A stretch of DNA of 64,000 nucleotides. Origin: an uncultured Bacteroidota bacterium (GTDB taxonomy: Bacteria; Bacteroidota; Bacteroidia; JABEUT01). Under the pieces are notes generated by a model. That model was not told the origin of the DNA, made no database searches, and worked only from the letters and a program-made list of their open reading frames with translations. The stretch is from NCBI GenBank assembly GCA_903863935.1, contig CAIPDV010000043.1, positions 1 through 64,000 of the forward strand, written 5' to 3'. Of the stretch, positions 44,621 to 53,049 are shown piece after piece (position 1 is the stretch's first letter; each line of letters begins with the position of its first letter). The translations under genes and the position numbers were made by a program.

Positions 44621-44699
44621 TTAGTTATGAGTTATAAGTTATGAGTTATTTACGAATTGTCTCGTATAGTCATAACTTATAACTCATAACTTATAACTC
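44621..44699. repeat. Perfect inverted heptanucleotide repeat between rpoZ and coaBC
   Basis: Left arm TTAGTTA, TGAGTTA, TAAGTTA, TGAGTTA (44621-44648); right arm ATAACTT, ATAACTC, ATAACTT, ATAACTC (44672-44699). The arms pair over ~28 bp in several registers because of the 7-bp period; the loop is ~23 bases. It starts 3 bp after the rpoZ stop and ends 7 bp before the GTG start of coaBC. Confidence 0.85.
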
Positions 44700-44706
44700 C
44701 TTTAAA

Positions 44707-45906
44707 GTGCTTGCAGGTAAAAAAATCATCTTAGGAGTTTCCGGCAGCATAGCCGCGTATAAGGCTGTTTTTCTCTTACGCCTTCTTACCAAAGCCGGAG
44801 CTGATGTGAAAGTACTAATGACACCATCAGCAAAGGAATTTGTTGCACCCCTCACCTTCTCCGCCCTCTCCCACAACCCAGTATTAATTGATTTCAGCAC
44901 ACCTGATGGCTCCTGGAACAACCATGTTGATCTGGCTAATTGGGCTGACTTTATTATTCTTGCACCAGCCTCTGCCAACTCACTTGGTAAGTTTGCACTT
45001 GGCTTATGCGACAATCTTTTACTCGCTACCTTTTTCTCTGCTTCCTGCCCTGTTTACATAGCCCCAGCCATGGATAGGGAAATGTACACCAGTGCTTCTA
45101 TTAAAGACAATATTGCTCTTTTAGCTAAACAAAAACGCATCATAATTCCTTCGGAAGAAGGTGAACTGGCAAGCGGACTGCATGGAGAAGGCCGTATGGC
45201 TGAACCAGAGAACATAGTTACGTTTATCACCGGACACCTTGCAAAATCATTGCCACTATATGGTAAAAAGGCATTGGTAACGGCAGGTCCAACCTACGAA
45301 GCTATAGACCCCGTACGTTTTATCGGTAACTATTCTTCCGGGAAAATGGGTTTTGCCATTGCAGAAGAGCTTGCCAATAAAGGCGCAGAGGTTACCCTTA
45401 TCCATGGGCCTGTGAGCATAACGAATACTAATTCATCTATTAAAAAAATAAGTATAACATCAGCTGATGAGATGTATCAGTCATGTGTGAAGCATTTTCC
45501 GGAAATGGATATTACTGTGATGTCGGCTGCAGTGGCAGATTACAAGCCTGCCAAAGCAGCGAAAGAAAAAATAAAGAAAAGTGGTGAAAACCTGCAATTG
45601 GACCTAATTCAAAACCCGGATATTGTTGCAGCCCTGGGAAAAGTAAAAAAGGCCAAACAGTTACTGATTGGTTTTGCACTTGAAACACACGATGAATTGA
45701 AAAACGCTTCAGCCAAACTTAAAAAGAAGAACCTGGATGCTATTGTTTTGAACTCCATGCGCACAAAAGGCGCAGGGCCGGGTGGTGATACCAATAAAAT
45801 TACTATTATTGACAGACAAAATAAAAATACTACTTTTGAGTTAAAAGCTAAGACAGAGGTAGCAAGCGATATTGTAACTTATATATTAAAATGTTTAAAA
45901 AAGTAA
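44707..45906 (+). CDS. coaBC: Bifunctional PPC decarboxylase/synthetase CoaBC
   Basis: 399 residues, start GTG at 44707. The N-terminal flavoprotein CoaC domain has GVSGSIAAYKA, the catalytic His in NNHVDLANWAD and the APAMDREM substrate motif. The C-terminal CoaB domain has VTAGPTYEAIDPVRFIGNYSSGKMG and the EKIKK lysine motif. It makes 4'-phosphopantetheine from 4'-phosphopantothenate in coenzyme A synthesis. In the CoaC motif GELASGLHGEGRM the place of the usual catalytic Cys (LACG) is Ser, which may be a lineage trait. It overlaps porD by 16 bp. panB of the same pathway lies at 60205. Confidence 0.95.
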   Translation: MLAGKKIILGVSGSIAAYKAVFLLRLLTKAGADVKVLMTPSAKEFVAPLTFSALSHNPVLIDFSTPDGSWNNHVDLANWADFIILAPASANSLGKFALGLCDNLLLATFFSASCPVYIAPAMDREMYTSASIKDNIALLAKQKRIIIPSEEGELASGLHGEGRMAEPENIVTFITGHLAKSLPLYGKKALVTAGPTYEAIDPVRFIGNYSSGKMGFAIAEELANKGAEVTLIHGPVSITNTNSSIKKISITSADEMYQSCVKHFPEMDITVMSAAVADYKPAKAAKEKIKKSGENLQLDLIQNPDIVAALGKVKKAKQLLIGFALETHDELKNASAKLKKKNLDAIVLNSMRTKGAGPGGDTNKITIIDRQNKNTTFELKAKTEVASDIVTYILKCLKK

Positions 45907-46808
45907 TTTTCTTTATTCTGTTGGTGTTAAGTCCAATGCTGGCAATGGTTTCCAATGCACAGGAACTTAACTGCAGAGTTGATATTGTTTCTCCTCAAAT
46001 TCAGGATGCATCGGCACAGGCCTTATTTAAAAACCTGAAGGATGCTATTTACCAGTTCATGAACAACACCAAATGGACGAACGATAACTTTATGCCAACC
46101 GAACGTATTGAATGCAGTATATTCATTAATGTTACTACACAGAACTCCCCCAGCGATTTTAATGCAACCATGCAAATTCAGGCGAGCAGACCGGTTTATA
46201 AAGCTTCTTATAATAGCCCTCAACTTAACTTTCAGGATAATAACGTTCACTTGCTCTACACCCTGAACCAACCTATGCTATTTAATATCAATACCTTTTC
46301 TGATAATATCACCTCTATGCTGGCTTATTATGCCTACATCATTATTGGAACGGATTATGATACCTATTCCATGAACGGCGGAAGCCCTTATTATCAGAAA
46401 GCACAGAATATAGTTGTGAATGCACAGCAAGCTGGTGAAAAAGGCTGGAACCCTCAGGATGGTGACCAAACCCGTTATTGGCTTGTAAATAACTTGATGG
46501 ATGAAAGTTATTATGCTCCGTTACGCAAAGCTGCCTATATCTATCACAAACAAGGCATGGATATGATGTCGCAAGACCCGGTAAAAGGCCGTGCGCAGAT
46601 CATGGAGGCATTATTGCAGGTTCAGCAAGTATACAATGTGCGTCCGGCAAATTACAATGTTCAGTTGTTCTTTAACGCAAAAGCAGCCGAGATAGCCAAT
46701 ATCTTTTCGGAAGCACCAAACGAGGAAAAAAGCAGAGTCTTTTCTATCGTTTCTGCCATCGACCCTACCGAGCTTGAAAAGTACGCCAAGCTGAACGTGG
46801 GAGAGTAA
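45891..46808 (+). CDS. porD: DUF4835 protein, T9SS-associated PorD
   Basis: 305 residues. Signal peptide 1-24 (MVSNAQ), then ELNCRVDIVSPQIQDASAQALFKNLKDAIYQFMNNTKWT and the family blocks FISEF-like region IECSIFINVTTQ, MLAYYAYIIIGTDYDTYS and NWNP-like KGWNPQDGDQTRYWL. DUF4835 proteins have been named PorD and linked to T9SS in Bacteroidota; they are periplasmic. The start lies within the end of coaBC, so translation is coupled. In many relatives recN follows; here a T9SS cargo gene follows instead. Confidence 0.88.
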   Translation: MFKKVIFFILLVLSPMLAMVSNAQELNCRVDIVSPQIQDASAQALFKNLKDAIYQFMNNTKWTNDNFMPTERIECSIFINVTTQNSPSDFNATMQIQASRPVYKASYNSPQLNFQDNNVHLLYTLNQPMLFNINTFSDNITSMLAYYAYIIIGTDYDTYSMNGGSPYYQKAQNIVVNAQQAGEKGWNPQDGDQTRYWLVNNLMDESYYAPLRKAAYIYHKQGMDMMSQDPVKGRAQIMEALLQVQQVYNVRPANYNVQLFFNAKAAEIANIFSEAPNEEKSRVFSIVSAIDPTELEKYAKLNVGE

Positions 46809-46900
46809 TAAGCTCAATTAGGAATTAATAATCTTTAGAACTTTTGGGAAAGAGATGTGAAGGCTATGATTATCAGGCAAATTATTATATGATTTTTTGT

Positions 46901-46908
46901 TATATTTG
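46901..46908 (+). promoter_or_regulatory. -7 element almost touching the start of the propeller gene
   Basis: TATATTTG, a full TAnnTTTG match, ending only 4 bases before the ATG at 46913. Use of this element would give a leaderless mRNA. Confidence 0.5.
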
Positions 46909-46912
46909 TTAG

Positions 46913-48496
46913 ATGAAAAAAATTATTCTTCTTTTTTCCGTTTTAGTTTTTAGTTTTTCATTCTCGAATGGACAGAATTGGTTGTGGGGAAGAGAGGGTG
47001 AAGTTATCGGAACGAAAAACTCGTTATCAATTGACGTGGCTACAGATATTGCAGGCAATGCGTTTATAACCGGAGTATATACACCGGGAATTATTTTTTG
47101 GCCGGATACATTAATTGCTACTAATCTAGATGACATTTATTTTACGAAATATAATTCTGCAGGAACTTTGCTTTGGGTCAAAGACTTCCCTGAAGATGGA
47201 GGCCCCAGAATCTGTAGTGATGTGTCAAATAATGTAATAATTATCGGAATGAATGGGTCCTCTATAACAAAATGTGATAATAATGGAAATGTAAAATGGA
47301 GGATTGGAGCTAGGGACAGTTTAGGATATTCAAGCCCTACAGGGGTAACAACCGATAAATTTAAAAACATTTTTATTACAGGCGTGTTTTATGGATACTT
47401 GAAATTGGGAACAATTATCTTGAACGGTAATAATAGAACCAATAATATCTATACTATTAAATGTGACAGTAATGGAAATGCTTTATGGGGGACAATGGGA
47501 AAATGCATAACTCATAGGCGTAACTATGTCAATCAAAGTTATGGAGTTGCAACTGATTTAAACGGCAATTCCATAATCACGGGTAACTATATTGATTCAT
47601 TGGTATTTGGACAGGATACACTTACTTCAGATGTTTGGCATAGTACCCAAGCAAACCGGTTGTATCTGGTAAAATATGATACGGCTGGAAGCGTACTTTG
47701 GGCAAATCAAACTAATTTACCCTCGGCAAGCAGTTGTGACTTCGGATACTGTATTACAACCGATGACGTTGGAAACATATATCTTGGAGGTTCCTATGTT
47801 GATACAGCTTCTTTCGGCCCTTATACTATAACCGGAGGTTTTACATACGGGGACGGAAGCTCTTTTTTGGCAAAATATGGGTCAACGGGAAATATTATAT
47901 GGGTTAAAAATGTAAATGCTTTACTCCCAACTATAAACTCACTTTGTTCAGATGAATATAATTATATATACATGGCAGGGCCGGGAGGCATTGTTAAAAT
48001 GGATACCTCGGGAAATTTAGTATGTAAATCTGCGCTTAGTGGTGATAGTTATATGGCAGTGGATAAAACGGGAAATTTTGTTTATCAGGTAGGTGAATTT
48101 GTAAATGTTTTTTCACCGGATACTTTATTTATAGGCTCTGACACGCTCCTTGCAACCCCTGATGAATTAAATCCCTATTTAGCTCGTTGGCAAAATTGTG
48201 GCACGCTTGATGCAACAAATCCTATTCAATCCCCTACTCCAACTGTTACTGTTTTCCCCAACCCGAGCAATGGAGTTTTTACGGTTGCATTCAGTCATGA
48301 AGAACTTGTTTCAGCATCCCAAATAATAGAAGTATATAACACCCTTGGAGAAAAAGTATTGATTGAGACCCTTCGCTCTGCTCAGGGTGACAATCTCATT
48401 GACATTAGTAATGAGCCGAACAGCATTTACCTTTACCGCGTTTTAAATGAAAATGGCCGTTTGCTTGGAAGCGGAAAAATGATTATTGAGAAATAA
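46913..48496 (+). CDS. SBBP-type beta-propeller protein, T9SS type A cargo
   Basis: 527 residues. Signal peptide 1-20 (VFSFSFSNGQ) coded by 7-bp DNA words. Residues ~22-420 carry repeats of the type ATDIAGNAFITGVYTPG ... YFTKYNSAGTLLWVKDF, the SBBP (beta-propeller) pattern. From ~435 a T9SS type A sorting domain: VFPNPSNGVFTV, VYNTLGEKVL and SGKMIIEK at the end. Within it, the piece LRSAQGDN is encoded by a mobile-looking repeat (48365-48397). Probably secreted to the surface; ligand unknown. Confidence 0.88.
   Translation: MKKIILLFSVLVFSFSFSNGQNWLWGREGEVIGTKNSLSIDVATDIAGNAFITGVYTPGIIFWPDTLIATNLDDIYFTKYNSAGTLLWVKDFPEDGGPRICSDVSNNVIIIGMNGSSITKCDNNGNVKWRIGARDSLGYSSPTGVTTDKFKNIFITGVFYGYLKLGTIILNGNNRTNNIYTIKCDSNGNALWGTMGKCITHRRNYVNQSYGVATDLNGNSIITGNYIDSLVFGQDTLTSDVWHSTQANRLYLVKYDTAGSVLWANQTNLPSASSCDFGYCITTDDVGNIYLGGSYVDTASFGPYTITGGFTYGDGSSFLAKYGSTGNIIWVKNVNALLPTINSLCSDEYNYIYMAGPGGIVKMDTSGNLVCKSALSGDSYMAVDKTGNFVYQVGEFVNVFSPDTLFIGSDTLLATPDELNPYLARWQNCGTLDATNPIQSPTPTVTVFPNPSNGVFTVAFSHEELVSASQIIEVYNTLGEKVLIETLRSAQGDNLIDISNEPNSIYLYRVLNENGRLLGSGKMIIEK
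46933..46960 (+). repeat. Heptanucleotide repeat inside signal-peptide codons
   Basis: Words TTTTTCC, GTTTTAG, TTTTTAG, TTTTTCA, starting exactly 20 bases after the A of the start codon as at 400 and 1794. The last word plus T complements the ATGAAAAA start. Confidence 0.8.
48365..48397. repeat. Small palindromic repeat inside a T9SS sorting domain
   Basis: GAGACCCTTCGCTCTGCTCA and the following AGGGTGACAATCTC form an imperfect hairpin (CCCT/AGGG, GAG/CTC). The piece CTTCGCTCTGCTCAGGGTGAC is, from memory, a very common intergenic repeat in Bacteroidota; here it is in frame and encodes LRSAQGDN. Confidence 0.6.
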
Positions 48497-48564
48497 AGTT
48501 TCACTAATTAAATTCTTTATGCACCTTCATCGACTTTCCTGATGTTCTATGTGGCAAAAAGCAA

Positions 48565-49854
48565 TTACATCCCTCCGCCTTCTTCTTCCTTATCTGCGTC
48601 CGGCATATCATTCAGAGAAGTTTTACGGAAGAGTCCAATTAAATTACAGCATTGATTAATGGACCAGTTAATGTGGTTACTGAGCACAATAATCGTATTG
48701 CCTTTCTTTACGTCTCTTATAAAGTTGCAATTGAACCCATGCCACCATCCACCGTGGTAAATAATAGTATCTCCAGCGTATAATAGCAAATGCCAGCCAA
48801 AGCCATAACTCTTTCCACCCATCCAGCGGGTGTGTGGTGTGTAAGCTTCTTTAAGCGTAGCCTGGCTCACCAATTGGTTACCATATAATGCCTGATCCCA
48901 TTTCAACAAGTCAGTAACTGTTGAATAAACACCTTTATCGCCGGCAACACCATCTAAAAAGTCGGTTCCGGCCCTGCGGTAACCTGCATTGTACCCTGTT
49001 ACCTTATTCGGAATTGCAGTATCATGTTTATCAAAAATAAATGTATGGGTCATGTGCAAAGGCTCAAATACATTCTTCTGCATATATTCCGCAAACCTTA
49101 CTCCGCTTATATTTTCAACAATAGCAGCCAGAACAGCATAATTTGTATTGCAATAATTGTATAAGTGGTTAGGTTTAAAATAACAACGAGGTTGATATTT
49201 CGCCAGCATATCCATCATTTGTGTATTATCAATAAGGGTAGCTTGGTCGCGGGTTTCGGCGCAACAGGTGAACATATAGTTCGGTAAGCCGGAACGATGG
49301 TCGAGGCACATGCGTATGGTTACACCTTTGTATGGAAAATCAGGAAAGTATTTTGCAACAGCATCATCGTAATCCAAAAGGCCTTTTTCTTTCAGCATCA
49401 TAATAGCCACAGCAGTGAATTGTTTGGAAACCGAACCTAACTGAAATGCGGAGGTATCGGTTAATACTTCCTTGGTTTTAAAATCGGAATACCCAAACAG
49501 GTGCTGATATAATATTTTACCGTTGTGTGCAATAAGTGCACTTCCGTTAAACCGGGCTCTGGTGTAAAGAATATTAAATAATGAATCGGCCGACTGAGCT
49601 TCATATTTTTCCAGCGGACTGAAAGCGATAGTATCTTTGAATTTCCGCATTTTACCCGCTACTGTATCTTTCTTGACTATGTAGGTTGAAAGGGATGTGG
49701 CAATTTTGTGACCGCGCCCCATATCAATAGCTTCGCCACTGGTGAACAATGACCAAACCCCTCCTCCAACTATACTAAGACCGAAAGCCTGCCCGATAGT
49801 CTTAAAAAAACTTAAGCCTGACCCCGGGAAGAAACTCTTTTTTACTTGCGCCAT
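48565..49854 (-). CDS. Serine hydrolase, beta-lactamase (class C/PBP) family
   Basis: 429 residues. Active-site motifs: Ser141-V-S-Lys144 (GSVSKQFTA), Tyr234-C-Asn236 (YNYCNTN) and HGGWWHG near the C-terminus in the place of KTG. The N-terminus has a short hydrophobic segment (~20-37) that may anchor it. Family members are peptidases, esterases or D-amino acid hydrolases rather than true beta-lactamases; the substrate is unknown. It starts 10 bp after the stop of the coiled-coil lipoprotein gene, so the two form an operon. Confidence 0.9.
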   Translation of the reverse strand: MAQVKKSFFPGSGLSFFKTIGQAFGLSIVGGGVWSLFTSGEAIDMGRGHKIATSLSTYIVKKDTVAGKMRKFKDTIAFSPLEKYEAQSADSLFNILYTRARFNGSALIAHNGKILYQHLFGYSDFKTKEVLTDTSAFQLGSVSKQFTAVAIMMLKEKGLLDYDDAVAKYFPDFPYKGVTIRMCLDHRSGLPNYMFTCCAETRDQATLIDNTQMMDMLAKYQPRCYFKPNHLYNYCNTNYAVLAAIVENISGVRFAEYMQKNVFEPLHMTHTFIFDKHDTAIPNKVTGYNAGYRRAGTDFLDGVAGDKGVYSTVTDLLKWDQALYGNQLVSQATLKEAYTPHTRWMGGKSYGFGWHLLLYAGDTIIYHGGWWHGFNCNFIRDVKKGNTIIVLSNHINWSINQCCNLIGLFRKTSLNDMPDADKEEEGGGM

Positions 49855-49864
49855 TCCTGTAATA

Positions 49865-50725
49865 CTATTTTTGTTTTACAACTATTACCAAATATTTCGA
49901 TTCGCTCCAAAATAATTTTTGGTTTGTAATGATAAGTGAATCTACTTTTTTATCACCTTTTATTGTATACGAGCCAGTGGGGTGAGAAGTTATGATTTTA
50001 TCAAGTTTACTGAACAATGGAATAGAATGCACACTATACATGTCGGCTGAGGTGAAGTATGAAGTGTTTGTATTCGATTTTAATGTTTCCGTTCCGCCAA
50101 TGCCAAGCACACCGCCTTTCTTTACTATCACCCCTTTATTCTTAAGTTCTTTGGTAGTGCCCATTGCATAGTAAACCGTATTCTGTTCAGCAATAACCTG
50201 GTGTTGCGAATTGATAACTTTCATGCTGTCGTCAAACTTCCTCATTTCAGCTTTCAGGTTGGCATTTGCTTCCGCAAGTTTGCTGGAGAGGGCAGCAATG
50301 TCAGCATCCTTTTCAGTAAGTTCCTGGGTAAGGTGAGCAATCATTTTTTCCAATTCGGCATTCTTAACTCCCGAACCCGCCAGTTTGCTTTTCATTTTAT
50401 CCAGTTCCTCTTTATTTTTCATCATCAGGTCGGCAATAAAATGCATATCTGCAATGATCATTGCTTTTTTATCCCTGCCTTCGGCTCCGCTTCCAAGGCT
50501 CATTATCTTAGCTTTCATTTTAATGGAATCCAGATTGTCCTGAATTTCATTAAATGATTTTATGTAAGCCGTGATAGTGGAATCCTGACCCTGACTCTTT
50601 AAAGCCAATAAGGAATCCTGTGCTTTCATACTTTTCATTTGAGCTTGCTGCTGCATTTCTGCTTCCTTGTTTTTGCATCCGAAAAAAAGAAAGAGAACTA
50701 CGGGGATAACTAAATATTTTTTCAT
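49865..50725 (-). CDS. Coiled-coil lipoprotein
   Basis: 286 residues. Lipoprotein signal with LFFGC (Cys ~17), then a long coiled coil (~20-180: KMKSKLAGSGVKNAELEKMIAHLTQELTEKDADIAALSSKLAE) and a small C-terminal domain (MGTTKELKNKGVIVKKGGVLGIGGTETLK ... TGSYTIKGDKKVDSLIITN) that recurs in Bacteroidota lipoproteins of unknown role. Its promoter is at 50754-50761. It precedes the serine hydrolase gene. Confidence 0.8.
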   Translation of the reverse strand: MKKYLVIPVVLFLFFGCKNKEAEMQQQAQMKSMKAQDSLLALKSQGQDSTITAYIKSFNEIQDNLDSIKMKAKIMSLGSGAEGRDKKAMIIADMHFIADLMMKNKEELDKMKSKLAGSGVKNAELEKMIAHLTQELTEKDADIAALSSKLAEANANLKAEMRKFDDSMKVINSQHQVIAEQNTVYYAMGTTKELKNKGVIVKKGGVLGIGGTETLKSNTNTSYFTSADMYSVHSIPLFSKLDKIITSHPTGSYTIKGDKKVDSLIITNQKLFWSESKYLVIVVKQK

Positions 50726-50753
50726 CTTCGAAACCTTTATTTTCTAAACATTG

Positions 50754-50761
50754 CAAATATA
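50754..50761 (-). promoter_or_regulatory. -7 element for the lipoprotein-hydrolase operon
   Basis: On the minus strand TATATTTG, a full TAnnTTTG match, 28 bp before the start at 50725. Confidence 0.5.
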
Positions 50762-50945
50762 AAATTTGTAACCTATTAGTCTAACGCTGCCCTGTTACTT
50801 TTTTATACACACTTTTTTCAACATGACATCCGTCATCTTTATGAACGAACGAGATGCAATTTAACTGTTTTAATTCAACACAAACTGAATTGGTTTTCTG
50901 CTTGTACAATCTCTTATTTACCCCGGAAAACCCTGTTGAAAGGCC

Positions 50946-52580
50946 TTAGTAGACGGGATATGACTCGAGTATCGCATTCAATGCAACCTGGTGTGCATTG
51001 GCCATTAAGGTAAGTGAAGGATCTTTAGCAGGAAGGTAGCGGAAACCTGAGCCATCGGCAACATACACATTTTTAGTTCCATAAATCCGTCCGGACGGAT
51101 GCAGGTGAAAATCCCTTTTATATGCACTGAAAGGCAGACAGCCGGCATAATGACCACCTGAACCGAACCCTGGATCGGTTTTACGCAATGTGTAACATCC
51201 CATGGCACGCATGGTGGCTGAAAACTTAGCTTCACGCTTGCGAATATTCTTTTGTTCTTCCGGTGTTAAGGCATAGGCAATTTTCAACGCATCTTTTGAT
51301 ATGGATGCTGGCGAAGAGATCAGTTCAACAAATTTTACGGGTGAATTTGCATCGGGATGGTGAACATCCATTATGGAAATAGCGGGAAGAAAATATTGAA
51401 GCAACATACGCCCCTCCCTGAAATTGAGCGGAATATCTTTCATTATCCTGAACATCATAAGTGTACGGTAGGAATAGATGGATGCCGCACTAACAGCAGA
51501 ATTCGAGCCATCCGGATCGTGAAAGAGCATTAACTGTGCCAGCGCGGTGCGTGGTTCTGTGTCATTCATTCCTAGCACCGAAGGTTGAATTAGTGTAAAG
51601 AATTTTTGGGTATCGCTCAGCAGCGGTAGCTTCACTTCGCGTTGCCCTCCCATCGACCTAAGCACAATTCGTGCAGTGCTTAAAGCACCTGTGCATAAAA
51701 AAAGCTTTTTGCATTTCAAAGTTCGGCGTTCACCCGACGCAATATCGAAATAATCGGCAACGGTATATTCTCCGTCCTCTGAAAAACTCAGCAATAGCGC
51801 ATGAGGCACATACCTGAAACTTGGGTTCTTCTGCAATTGCTCAATGGTAACAGCAGGCCTGTATGCCGAATCGCCCTGATTGGAATAAAACTCCATTTCA
51901 TCATACGCCACGGATTGCCTTATTCCTTTCCTGTCTGTTAATAATGCCAGTGATGGCTTACCTAACATGAATCCCCTGCTATTTATTAATTTCTTTTTAT
52001 TGAGGTATTTTTGATATATTGAACGGCTGTTTGCATCAATTTTAACAGGTTCCTGAATATTGTTCAAGCCTTGCAGTGTGTAAGGTAATGCATCATCCTG
52101 CCCTGCACTCAAACCAATCCTGTCGGCTATAGCCTGGTAGGCAATTTTTATGGATGGAGGCAACCCTACCTGCTTCAACTCACTATCCGAATACATATGC
52201 GCGCCCAAATTCCATGCCCCTCCCAGCCCGCCATAACTAAGGCTTTGCACTGTATTGAACGATTCCGAGATTACAGGCAGCAATTTAGATGCACCCTCCA
52301 GCACATAGCTGCGCAAGGGTGTGAACCGGGGTGTGCTAATTGACCGGATATTGGCAACCGCTTCAAAATTTTTCCCCAGCCATAATTTATATTGCATGGA
52401 GTTTTCCGTTCGTATTTTTAAAAAATTTTGTTGTGGACTGGCAGATGTTTCAGCAGGTTTTAAACCGATATCAAGCATAAGCACACGACAACTGTTTTCA
52501 AGCAGTGTTTGAGCTGCCATGGCTCCGGTAAATCCAGAACCCACCACCACCATTTCATGTATTTCCTGTTTTATATCCAC
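50946..52580 (-). CDS. GMC-type FAD-dependent oxidoreductase
   Basis: 544 residues from a GTG at 52580, which overlaps the stop of the preceding gene by 10 bp; an ATG at 52613 would overlap by 43 bp and one at 52553 would cut close to the FAD motif. FAD binding: EMVVVGSGFTGAMAAQTLLE at the N-terminus and YVADGSGFRYLPAKDPSLTLMANA at the C-terminus (GMC C-terminal motif); CTGALSTARIVLRS in between. GMC enzymes oxidise alcohols, sugars or sterols. The substrate is unknown. The small upstream gene may provide an accessory subunit, as in gluconate and fructose dehydrogenases. Confidence 0.85.
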   Translation of the reverse strand: MDIKQEIHEMVVVGSGFTGAMAAQTLLENSCRVLMLDIGLKPAETSASPQQNFLKIRTENSMQYKLWLGKNFEAVANIRSISTPRFTPLRSYVLEGASKLLPVISESFNTVQSLSYGGLGGAWNLGAHMYSDSELKQVGLPPSIKIAYQAIADRIGLSAGQDDALPYTLQGLNNIQEPVKIDANSRSIYQKYLNKKKLINSRGFMLGKPSLALLTDRKGIRQSVAYDEMEFYSNQGDSAYRPAVTIEQLQKNPSFRYVPHALLLSFSEDGEYTVADYFDIASGERRTLKCKKLFLCTGALSTARIVLRSMGGQREVKLPLLSDTQKFFTLIQPSVLGMNDTEPRTALAQLMLFHDPDGSNSAVSAASIYSYRTLMMFRIMKDIPLNFREGRMLLQYFLPAISIMDVHHPDANSPVKFVELISSPASISKDALKIAYALTPEEQKNIRKREAKFSATMRAMGCYTLRKTDPGFGSGGHYAGCLPFSAYKRDFHLHPSGRIYGTKNVYVADGSGFRYLPAKDPSLTLMANAHQVALNAILESYPVY

Positions 52581-52978
52581 GTTAATATTACTAATCCGAC
52601 AGGTATACGGCATAAGGCAATAAGCAACCTGGAAACAGCAGAATAGATATATTTTTTAGTCCTTGCCTGTGGTAAAAAACCGGAGCTGAATGCAGGAATA
52701 CTTTCCGTAATGCTGAACATTACAAAAAGTTTACGGCGAATACCGCCTTTCGGGTAGCTTATAGCAAGAGCAGAATCTACCCATGGTAACAAACCCGGAT
52801 TATCAATCAGGTGATTGATCTGCCTGCGTTCTCTTGGGGTTACTTCAATTTTCAGTTTGGTATTAGCAGCAATATATAGTTGAATGGTTTGCTCGTTGGC
52901 TTCCTCACCCATGATGTATTTGCAAAAAAACTTTGCCTCTTCCTTTAAAACTTCTTCACCTGTATAATTATAATTCAT
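52571..52978 (-). CDS. Small protein preceding the GMC oxidoreductase
   Basis: 135 residues, helical, with EVTPRERRQINHLIDNPGLLPWVDSALAISYPKGGIRRKLFVMFSI in the middle and a hydrophobic C-terminal segment (RLLIALCRIPVGLVILTWI) that could insert in the membrane. Not recognised. The position and size recall the small subunit 3 of gluconate 2-dehydrogenase-type enzymes, but the sequence shows no Tat signal, so this is only a contextual suggestion. Confidence 0.65.
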   Translation of the reverse strand: MNYNYTGEEVLKEEAKFFCKYIMGEEANEQTIQLYIAANTKLKIEVTPRERRQINHLIDNPGLLPWVDSALAISYPKGGIRRKLFVMFSITESIPAFSSGFLPQARTKKYIYSAVSRLLIALCRIPVGLVILTWI

Positions 52979-53049
52979 TTATCACCCTATTAGGGGAAGG
53001 TAAAAATAAGGTAATTAGTTTAATTACAGATTATGTGCTAATAAACTTA

